Shown here one piece after another: positions 35,024 to 45,007 of a stretch of DNA of 64,000 bases (position 1 is its first letter; every line of letters starts with the position of its first letter). The DNA comes from Bolinopsis microptera (taxonomy: Eukaryota; Ctenophora; Tentaculata; Lobata; Bolinopsidae): NCBI RefSeq assembly GCF_026151205.1, contig NC_087083.1:7933460-7997459 (forward strand). The letters are read 5' to 3'. The notes under the pieces are model-generated. The model ran no database searches, had not been told where the DNA came from, and saw nothing but the letters and a program-made list of their open reading frames with translations. The position numbers and the translations under genes are program-made.

Positions 35024-36114
35024 TGCTGTAACTGTAAATACCTTCTGGTCTAAAGGATCCCTCACATTCTTCACCTCGGGGAATTCCTTCTTCAAACCTT
35101 GGCGGCATAGATGGTGCGTGGATATCAACTTGATCTATCTAATATCTTGATGATTTAATGAAGCTCGATGAGTTTTAGGCACATTTTTTTGAAATCCCAT
35201 AACAACGTCAAAACGAGCCATCTAGCTACACGTTACAAACATAACGAACGACTTTTCAAAATACAGAAACCATGACGAGGACTACAATGAAAGCTCTCAG
35301 TCACGCAGTGAAAAGCAAATACAAGATATATTAATGTGACGGATTGCACTAACGACCCTGCCTCTGTAACCACTACAAATCACTCTTTTAGCGGTAGACC
35401 TGTCCGAACATACCTCCCACATTAGGAGTTAGAACCTCCAAATAGTTGGGATACCGCACGTGTTTGCAATATCCGAGGAGGAGATGGTCGTGAGATGTGG
35501 CCCGGGATGTGGCATTGTGGCCTCATTTAAGATGTAAGGCCTCTCCAATTAATAATTAGTAGCAATTAGTACTGCAGTAACATGAAGTTACTGTTCTTAA
35601 GGGATCGTTACAGGTTACATCAGCCTGTATAAACGGTGATAACAGATTCAGCTGCTAGACAGACAAAGTGAACAAGCATTCTATAGCATCATGGATCATC
35701 CTAATTTCATAGCAAGTATCATATACTAGTCCAGGGCATGTTTCATACATGTTAGCAATTCAGGGCAAGTACATGTCAGTAACATGCAGCTTTAATAGGC
35801 TATAAACGGAGATTTAAATGGAAATTTTTTGTCCAACTAAATGGACCGCTGGCAACTAATTTTCGCTGATGTAAAATTTAGATTTCCAATTATGAACACG
35901 ATCATGAGCTATTTATAGTTAAGATAAAATATTGCTTACGAAGATTTTTTTGATAACGAGTTCGAGCAACCTGTGTCACAATTAATTATCAAATTAGTCA
36001 ATTATCTCTTCGATCTTGTTCGTAAACGTAACAGCTTGATCAAACAAATGAAAACAAGAAGAAAAATGTGGTTGCAAAAAATTAAATAAAGTAATGTTAA
36101 CCACAATTAATTAC

Positions 36115-36329
36115 CTAACTGGAAGCTTAACAGGGGGTTTGTGAAATGACATTCTCGGGCTTTTCACCCCAGCACTTCCGGATACCCCAGCACTCCCGGA
36201 TACCTCATGTCCGTGATTGGACCCACCCCCGAACACCTCGATCATGGACAAGACTCTTTTAGGAGAGGACCATTGCCCTTTATCATCCACCCGGATGTCT
36301 CCGGAGACTTTAATTTTAGGATCCGCCAT
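36115..36329 (-). CDS. giant gene, alternative first exon 1B
   Basis: 215 coding bases from ATG at 36329 to AG|GTAATT. Encodes MADPKIKVSGDIRVDDKGQW, then SSPKRVLSMIEVFGGG, an AGVSGSAG linker, and ends HKPPVKLPV. It ends in phase 2 like exon 1A, so it can join exon 2 directly; the isoform would be 5,726 aa. Flanking DNA on both sides is similar to that around exon 1A (for example the intron start GTAATT and the upstream block), so exon and promoter were duplicated together. Confidence 0.75.
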
Positions 36330-36490
36330 ACTCTGATTGTATGGTTAACGTGGAGGTATTTAATAAACTGACCTTATAATAGCTGCACAAATGTTGCGTA
36401 GTTAGAGGTGAAGCCAAACGTTAAATTTAGCAGAAATCAAGTGCCAACAGAAATTGATTGACAAAGAATTTAAGTGGGCTAAAATATGAA
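36330..36490 (-). promoter_or_regulatory. putative promoter of first exon 1B
   Basis: Aligned with the region upstream of exon 1A; shared words include TAGCTGCACAAATG, AGTTAGAGGTGAAGCCAAA, TTGATTGACAAAGAAT and AAGTGGGCTAAAA. CTTATAATAG near 36372 is an AT-rich candidate core element; the exact start site is not visible. Confidence 0.4.
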
Positions 36491-37910
36491 TAGCAAGATT
36501 TAAGTGAGAGTGCGACAGAAATTGAACGAGTTGATTCAATCAATCAGCTGCAAGTTTCAAATTGACTACAGAAAAATCCATAAAAATTTATGGCCAACCA
36601 ATAATAACGTACGACAATAAATAATGAACGGGCTTTTAGAAAAGCAACTCTTCTAACGGCCAGCGCACAAAGAAACAGACCACAAACTCTCAAGGTATGT
36701 AAGATTTCACCACTGCCAGTAAAGTCTTTCTTCAGAGCATTCACTTCCTTTAGTTTTATAATACACTTATATCTAATTTAATAATACTAATAATGGTAAG
36801 CAGGATATATTCACGGAGCCGTATCGTGTGGAGGCCCCGCAATAGAGGGAGATTTCATTGTCAATTTTCTAATTATTTGTTTCTTTTAGATACCGCAACT
36901 TCAGAATTGAAAGATGGGATTAGAACAAAACCCTCTTCCACCCTGCCACACTGAAGATGGTGCACACTGGAAATGGTGCCAGATGAAAGTTTACAGCAAG
37001 TGTGGCTCACACAGTCAGGTACCCGATAACCAGAATAAACCAGTGCCTCATATAGTCCTGGGTATAATTATGGTGCCAAATTTCCACTGAGCTTCTGTGT
37101 CCACCTGCTACACTCTACAGGACACGTTACGTATCATGATTTATTGCTCGTGAGTTCTTAAATATAGAAAATAGTTATTGAAGGAGTTATCAGGGAGCAC
37201 TCAGAAGGAGCAATCTGCTATATTGGGGGCCCTTATTTGCTTTTCACATCGGTCACAATTTTGTAACTACCAGTCAAAATATAAATTTTAAAACTTTGGC
37301 GTTTTCTTCGAAATTTCGCATATTTTGCTATAACTATCCTTAAATATGCTATATATAGCATATATATGCTATATATGGTATATATATAGCATATATATAT
37401 GTAATAGTATCACTTTTACTACTCATCAAATTCAAATTAAGGGTATATTGATTATGGCTTACCTCGTCCCAAACTTTTCGGGGTCAAACTTTGCAATAAA
37501 GTCCATCTTTTTAAATATACTGAACACTACAAAAACGCACGAAACATTAAGACTACTAATGAAATAACGCTCGACTTGATGTTTAATTGCAAAAGAATTC
37601 CAATTATTTATCCCCCGTGCCACATTAAAACTACTGTAAAATGTAATGTGAACTGTTGTACTGTACTTGAAGGTAACTCAAAAACGGAATTTTAAGCTTA
37701 TAAGATCTACACAAAATTTGGTCGAGATTAGTGGCTACAATATAATATATTGTATAATTATATATATAATATATTATAAGGTAAGTGTTTTAAATAGCTT
37801 TGAGTACATGTTATTTAGTGCTTATCATGTATCTAGGTAACTTTCATTCCCGGTATGGATTGTAGACGCAATTTCATAATGACGTGGCATTACACACTTA
37901 AACTACATTA

Positions 37911-38054
37911 ACACCACGTGTTATGACGTCACACCACGTGTTATGACGTCACACCACGTGGCATTACACACTTATACTACATTAACACCACGTGTTATGA
38001 CGTCACACCACGTGTTATGAAGTCACACCACGTGTTATGACGTCACACCACGTG
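37911..38054. promoter_or_regulatory. array of alternating E-box (CACGTG) and CRE (TGACGTCA) palindromes
   Basis: Seven CACGTG sites (37915, 37935, 37955, 37988, 38008, 38028, 38048) spaced by 20 bases within clusters. Four perfect 8-bp TGACGTCA sites sit between them (37924, 37944, 37998, 38038), plus one damaged TGAAGTCA (38018). The unit is ACACCACGTGTTATGACGTC, and the whole block is itself doubled with GGCATTACACACTTA spacers. CACGTG is bound by bHLH-zip factors (Myc/Max, USF, MITF types) and TGACGTCA by CREB/ATF factors. It lies between first exons 1C and 1B of the giant gene, so enhancer function is plausible but unproven. Confidence 0.6.
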
Positions 38055-38414
38055 GCATATTACACACTTACTACCACTACCAGCCGACTTCATCCTCAAC
38101 TCTCCTCAATGTCATTAAAAGGCTAAACAAAACCCTCAAAATGTCATAAAACTAGTCGACCAATTCCCAAAATTTCACATCATCCCTAATCTTTGGTGCC
38201 ACCCAAGATACCCCCAAATAAATTTTCGAAGGATCTCGAGCAGTGAATTTGTGATTTGTAAACACGGAATATCTTGTGGATGTGTTGTGGTGAATAATAA
38301 TATGAGTGGTGTCTCAATTCTCAGTTGGGAAATTTCATTATTTAGTATAGAATTGATACTTATCTTGAGCATAAAACATTATCTAAAATATTGATAAAAT
38401 TTGTAATTGCTTAC

Positions 38415-38649
38415 CTTTTTGATCTAGATCGCGACCGACTGTTCGACCTGGAATATCGTTATCAGCAAAATTGCAATGACTCATCAATCATCAAGCATGA
38501 TTTTACTGCAAAAATTCAAACATCTGATAACAGCATATAAACTTAATTGATGTTTTAAATTCATTATTTCATAAATTGCTTATATTTTAAATGATAACTG
38601 TTCAAAAAAATAATTAATTATCAAATTACCTGCTTCGTGAACGGCCCAT
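38415..38649 (-). CDS. alternative RS-type start of the giant gene (exons 1C and 1C')
   Basis: ATG at 38649; exon 38649-38630 encodes MGRSRS and ends AG|GTAATT. A second small exon, 38447-38415, opens after ATATTCCAG and ends AG|GTAAGC. Together they read MGRSRSRSNSRSRSRSK and leave in phase 2, which matches exon 2 at 28739, itself Ser/Arg-rich. The joint would give a 5,672-aa isoform. Both exons are very short, so the call rests on in-frame RS repeats across a matching splice pair. They could instead belong to another small gene. Confidence 0.5.
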
Positions 38650-41600
38650 GATGACCTTTTAGGTGGCGATTCTGATCACACGATCTTTCTAATAACAAGA
38701 ACTTTGTAAGTACACAAAAATATAATGATATGTAAAACATAACAAAACTACAACAGCTATACATTCATAGTTTATAATGGTATTATAATCAAATTATAAT
38801 ATAAAGCTGTGACCGTTATTATAAGTGGTCATCAGTCTAAAACACAACTAGTAGTATCCGGAAAGATTATCCCTTCCTACAGCAACAATCACAAACTAAA
38901 AAACCTAGAAAAACACAACAAAATTAAAGATCTAAAAAGAAGGGGAACAAACAAAGGACCAACTTCACATTCCCTGTCCGGTACCACAACTGAAAAGAAG
39001 AAACACGACTAAAAGAACACTGAGACTAATTAAAAGTTAGCAAACAAAGCGACACCACACCGAAAACAGCTAGCTTGTTAAAGACACACTCAGCTTTAAA
39101 CACTGAGAGGGTTAATTTGAGCCCCTTTTACACCAGAGCTCAATTGTGCGGGGGAATTCCCGGTCTACACCGCCAATTCGGCGTGTATCAATTGTGCGGG
39201 GGTTTGTGGAGCGGTAACAATAGTTGATGGAATGTAACAATGCGATCCTATAGTTAAGTAGTTATACACGCTTTAGCGGTTATTGGAGTTTGGAGGATTG
39301 GATGGATCTTAAAGTCTTGGGTAAAGATATCTTATCGGACCTTAAGTTTGACCGGACACTAAATTAACGGACATTACTATAAACGGACATTAAAACATTA
39401 AAATGAACGCTCGAAGGCATTCAAAACCATAAAAAATCCAAATTTTGGCGTTTCTAGCAGATAAATCAATTTTTCATACAATAAGCAAAAAAAGCATATC
39501 ACAGGTCATTTTCGTCAATGGGTTATTGTGCATTAAATATTCCATAATCCATGCTTACAGCATCAGTATTCAGTAATACCCTCTTTTTGAAAACCATTTA
39601 TACCACCTCAGACCTGCATTTCAGTGCAAAATTTTACAAGATGTGGAGGTAGATACTAGATAGTAACTCCGACGAAGTGAACGAGGGAGGAAGCCAAAAA
39701 ATAAAGAAAATGATTATGCCATAATGTGGTACCGTCAGAAAAAGATAGACTATAAAGCAAAGTTGCTTTATTTCAAGGTGGTAATACTAAAACAATCCCT
39801 ACATTCCTAGGAAATATTGAAAAAAAACGTCGGAAACTCGACCAAGGCTAGTCACCAATCAATCTTACATTCATAAGAAATACGGCTAAAATGAAAGAAA
39901 AACGCAGGGAACACGACCAAGATAAATATGTAAAATCCCAACTCGGACACATCATCATGATCCCGGGAGAGAGAGTAACGGAGTAGGAATTTTAACCTCA
40001 TCAAGGGATCTGATAAGGTAAACACACCAGCACAATTGCATTACAGATAGCTATCCGACATTCCTGCCCGCTACCAAAACAAGTGACACGTGCAAAACAA
40101 GCGACACGTGGCACCAGATACGGTGAGTTATTGGTGGAGTGGGATGTCACGTGGGCGGTAACGTGGTACCCACCTGAACCACTAAACTGGATCAATCCTA
40201 GATGGAATACTTCGTCCGTGTACCCTGGACAATATAACCAGACTAATGTCCAGCTCAGTGCTGAACACCAATCACAGTAGAGTATTCAGAGTCATCTGAC
40301 CAATCACAAGCCATTATTCAGAGTCACGTGACCAATCACAGGGGGTTAAAATAACACAGTGTCATTGGTTGGGAATTGCATGTACAGCGTTGAATTGTTT
40401 ATTTAGCCCCACTTCCGCTGTATTAGATTGTTACACTGTTTTGTGGTCAATGAGTGGAATGTATAACAGCCTTCAAACAGTTAAACCTCTTTAAACCTTA
40501 TATTTTGGGCGGAATATAATAAACTGGAATATCGTAAAACTGCTTTCAAGACAACAATCTTGTTCTCAACTAACTCGCCAAGCAAATATAATTCTTGTGG
40601 TCAATGAGAGGAATGTATAAAGAATGTATATGGTATGCTTGGAATTCGTGTCCGTTACCCTTTGCGGGCCCGGAAACTAAAGCTGCAAATGCACACCACA
40701 GAGGGAACTAGATATTTCAATTCTTTCCAAAATTGTCGATTTCGAAATATCACCTTTACGAAACACAAGAAAATATTTCGCACCTCTTATATCTCTTACG
40801 TTCAATGGTAGAGGATATATGAAATCAAACGGAGCAATTAAATGTTTTAAATCTTCTGAAACCACACATGAATGAGGAACCAGCCTGAATAACAAATTTA
40901 TAACTTTATAAGTCAGAGCTTATCAATTCAGATTCCGTCGAGGCCCATTTTCAATAATTAAATAACGGCCGATTTCATTAGTAACCCTCAAATTATGGTT
41001 TAAGTTAACAAGATCACTATGAGACTGTTGGTGACTGAATTACTGACTATATTAAAAGTGTTCTCTTACAGAGTTGTGAAAGATAGGGGAAGATAATCAT
41101 CTCCAACTACATATAGTGCAGAATCTGCACAGCAGATCTTCAGTCATTCCAGCAAATTCTCAGGATGATTTAACGTTTTATTGGAGGAATTGCAGCAATT
41201 TCTGAGGATGATTTAACGTTCCTCATGGTGATGTTTTTATTGAAGCTAGTTATTAAAATGTAACGGAACATGATGTCCCATCTGTGCTCCAGGAATTTTA
41301 ATATTGTGACCCAATTATACCCCAACTGTGCCTAGCTCCATTACCAAATTCCTGATTCAAGGTTTGTATTGGAGAAATTCCAGCAATTTCAAAAGATGAG
41401 TTAACGTTTTGTTATAGGAGCTGGTTACTATAAATCTATAATGTAACGGAACTATGTCCCAGCATATCTTTACACCGCAACTACCTATCAAGTCTGCATT
41501 CCTTATCACATTCCAGGAAGAAAGCTTCTTATAGTCTCAAAGGGTTGAAAAATCGAAAAATCGATTATAGAGATTAGTCTCAAGTTATGATCGACCCTTT

Positions 41601-41861
41601 AGAGGTATATCAGTCTTAGATTTTCATTATACTTCCTGCTAATATTTTCATACTAGCATTACACTTTATACTTTTATAGTAGCTGTTGCTTACTGATTTA
41701 TTAGTTTGGATGCAAATTAAAATTAAAGTGTTTAGAACCACAAGCACACATTTCAAGGTAACAATTTAAGATAACGCCTCAAACTTATTCTACGATGCCA
41801 GCTGGCGAATTTAACATGAAAGAATTACGAACGCACAAGTTCAAGTCAGGAAAGTTGAAGC
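38650..41861. other. non-coding region with diverged repeats
   Basis: No gene recognised. CAATTGTGCGGGGG occurs twice (39150 and 39189). 40492-40583 shares TTAT(A)TTTTGGGCGGAATATAAT, AAAACTGCTTTCAAGACAA and TTCTCAACTAACTCGC with 43012-43145. TGTGGTCAATGAG(T/A)GGAATGTATAA occurs at 40442 and 40598. A motif CAGCAATTTC plus GATGATTTAACGTT recurs three times at 41145-41415. Short open frames on both strands have no recognisable domain. Confidence 0.6.
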
Positions 41862-41866
41862 ATAAT

Positions 41867-42953
41867 TGTAAGAACCCCCGGATCTGACGTTATCCAAGAC
41901 CGGACCTTACCCAGATAGTTCTTGCCTGGACCAGCGTACATCGGTTGTCATGGTAACATCGGTTGCCATGGTTACAGAAACCCGACCTGACGGCCAACCC
42001 AGCCAGGAGCTGAAGTGTCGATAATTAGGACGGGCACTGAACTCGCCAAGATCCACCGCCAATTGGGTGTTAAGATACCACAATGGTAATTGGTCTGATA
42101 ACGAACCAAGCGCGGCAAGCCTCGGTAGGTTACACAGAAGTGCCGCCGAGACTGTCGCTCTCAAGCCACCGCTAGCGACCTGTGAACCACGTGTCACGTC
42201 GCATCACTTCTCTTGGACCGATCCAGAATACGTTACGCTTTTCCGCTCGTGACTTAAGATGGAAGTATCCGGAAGGACTTGACCACCTTGATGAACTCTG
42301 CCGATCTCTCTGGACCTCACTCTCGAGCGGCTGATGATGATACGCCACTGTCGCAGTACTTCCCGGAGTAGCCACCACGTCGAACCTTGTCGGATTCTAC
42401 GCCTCCAAGCTTCACCAGAGATCTAACGACCACCGGAGTGAGTACTCCTAGAAGGCTTTAGGATTAGAACTTAAGTTAAATTATTATGACTATATTACGA
42501 TTATATATATCCATTGCTTGGTATAATTACCTTGATGTCAGAAGCTATATTCTGGCCCCCTAAATAGGCGTACCTTACTGGTGTTATTATATAAATCAGT
42601 GACAACAAGGGTCACCAGCCAGGAGCAATCCTGTGCTGCAAATTGTCATTGAAATTACGTTAAAATAACAACACTACTAATACGGAATGATGCCGTGTCT
42701 CTCGGAGGCTTTCGAGTGCCACTAAATTAGTGGAACGTTACGAACCCGAGACCCTGGTGGGACCTGAAGGAGGACATGATGCAGGTAAGTATTGACCCGC
42801 TTGCCCGGGCTATCCAGGTTTGATCATGTTTGGGAGCTATAGGAAAGCTTCTATGGAGCCTTAAATAAACTCTCCGCCCTAGGTTGTTTGACATATTATT
42901 CCAGGCCACCTTTTGTAGTTCACAGCCAGTTTAACGACGGCTGGGCTCTTACA
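41867..42953. mobile_element. solo LTR of a retrotransposon
   Basis: 1,087 bases beginning TGTAAGAACCCCC and ending GGGCTCTTACA, so it has the TG...CA ends of an LTR with a 7-bp terminal inverted repeat. It is flanked on both sides by the same 5 bases, ATAAT (41862-41866 and 42954-42958), a target-site duplication. An AATAAA lies at 42864, near the 3' end, as expected for the LTR poly(A) signal if the element reads on the plus strand. No second LTR or polymerase gene is seen, so this is a solo LTR left by recombination. A 5-bp duplication fits Gypsy or BEL/Pao types. Confidence 0.8.
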
Positions 42954-42958
42954 ATAAT

Positions 42959-44411
42959 ACTGTAAGCAGCAAGTGGCAGTATTTTTCATATTTTTCTATG
43001 AATGATCGGGAGTTGTCTAAACCCTATATTTTAGGCGGAATATAATACACTGGAATACTGTGTAACGTTACGCCACTGCTGGAATTATACGTATCGTAAA
43101 ACTGCTTTCAAGACAAAAATGCTGTTCTCAACTAACTCGCGGCCAAGCAGGAACGTCAATCATGATATTTGAAACACTGCATATTATGTTATGTTACATA
43201 ACTTATGAAGGAATTATGTTCTGTTGGAATTTCGTATCAGTTCATTTCTATAACTACAGGCGGGCTAATACGTGTTGATTACCGGCAGTTACTGAAAGTG
43301 ACTAAGTTTGTTTGATAATAATAAGTTTGTATAAGTTTTATTATTAAGTAGCACATCTTCTAGAATTTCACTTAAATTTACCCTCGGACATGTTTTACTG
43401 CAGGTTCTAGAACGTTCTGCTTGCTACATAATAAAACGTGTTGATTACTTGTAGTAACCACTAACCAGTTGTTGCTAATACTATACTACATTACTACTAG
43501 TAGTTACTTGAGAGTAACGTGAGAGTAACTCTCACCTTCACTTGTATAAGTGACCTCATATCAAAGGAGATCCCAGGATCAGTGATTTTACTCATCAGCT
43601 ACCTTCATGTAACCAGGTCACATTTAATGGGGTCACAATTTGTCAGGTCACACAAAAATGTGTGGTAAATTACGTGTAATAGCTATTGGATACTGATTTA
43701 AAGGGAACACTCGATTACCAAACCATTTTCAGAGGAATTCATTACCCAGATCTTAAGATCCTAATCGTCCTCGCTCCTTGGCCTAAGATCAAAGATCAAA
43801 GGTTGTGTCTTATATATTATATTCAAGATGAAACACCAATTCCACCACAATTACATCGCGATGCAGAGCTGTGCTAGTGCAGATTCCAAGAAATAAAGAC
43901 ATTTGCCGAGAATTTGCCGAGAATTTGCCAACTATTTTCTCGATTCCTCATTACAAGGGACACGTTTATATCCCTCACAGAGACTTGGAGCGGGCTACAC
44001 ACAAATTCCAAACACCCACATTTCCTTGTAACAACACACCAGGATATACCCCGGTACCAAGGTTAACTATTCTCCTTACAGCACTCCTGCACAAACTTGG
44101 AGATGGAGAAGCACTGATGAAATTAATCGTGTTCGCTTCCTAAAATGGCAGTTCTCTTGTCTCATATAATAGATTTTAAGATTATAAACTAGGTTACAAT
44201 TAATCACGATGAGCAGCGCCACTCCAAGATATACGCCGGCACCAAGTTTATCTAATTTCTTTACAAGAGCTGCACAAACTTAGACTTTTGGAGAGATCGG
44301 GATCGCTAACGAACTTGCCAGAAATCAGATTAGCTGTATACTAGACATTACATGACAACGTTTCAGACTAAGTTATCCCTGGATTACATATTATAATAGT
44401 TTATAATTATT
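42959..44411. other. non-coding region left of the hAT element
   Basis: Contains the second copy of the 40.5-kb repeat (43012-43145) with an insertion, and two small open frames (43686-43877, 43871-44143) without known domains. Two diverged copies of a dispersed repeat lie here (44040-44105; 44220-44330), marked by CCGG(T/C)ACCAAG and CTGCACAAACTT; a third copy lies right of the transposon at 48690-48790. Confidence 0.6.
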
Positions 44412-45007
44412 CATGGGCTACATCACCGGGGGGGCAGGGGGGGCAGCTGCCCCCCCTGGGATTTGGGGGACAAGTTTACAAAAACATGAAAATTTATTCT
44501 TCAACATAACATTAAACCAGACGGCTATGGTATACAGATTTGTTTTCGCACCCACTGCTCTGTAGCCCCACTGCACTGTAGCCCCCCCCCCCTACATTGT
44601 GTTATTTTTAAATACCATACCAGTTACCACGAACGATGGATGAATTCCGTCCAGGGGGTTGAAGAGAAAGGGAGGGAGGGAGGGGGGAGAGTGGGAGCAC
44701 AGCATGGTTGCGTGTTAAGTTGATCTCGCGCTGCCTATTTTACCGTTACACAAACAAAAGATTCCAATCAGTGTCAGGGTCACCCTGACACTGACTGGCC
44801 GGGCATATTTAAGTGTGAAAACGGAATGTCATGTAACCGAATTTCTGTGACCAAATTACTGTGAACTGCAGAAGATGGAAAAGAAAACAAAGGTCACAAT
44901 TCAAATTTCCCGCTCCCGCTCCCGTGCCGTCCTGTTCTTGCGTCCTCGACATATTTTTAACCTTCGTTTCATTGATATCAGGGTTCCGTACTTGTTGGGA
45001 CCAAACT

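Larger units (their letters stand above)
30821..36114 (-). other. 5' intronic/intergenic region of the giant gene
   Basis: About 5.3 kb between exons 1A and 1B, transcribed as intron in isoforms B and C. It holds a 26-bp palindrome (31686-31711), a MITE-like element (32193-32285), a CT tract (33534-33568), a 60-bp tandem duplication (34441-34560) and a triple 28-bp repeat (34940-35023), listed separately. On the minus strand, 35100-35040 reads LKKEFPEVKNVRDPLDQK, which looks protein-like, but no convincing acceptor is present. No gene called. Confidence 0.6.

Noticed and set aside
36914..37090. 58-aa plus-strand open frame (MGLEQNPLPPCHTEDG...), after an acceptor-like TTTCTTTTAG
   Set aside because: Short, with internal duplicated words and no partner exon; all frames directly after the acceptor contain stops before the ATG.
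41907..42378. Open frames of 61-96 aa on both strands
   Set aside because: They lie inside the solo LTR and have no protein domain; their length reflects local GC content.
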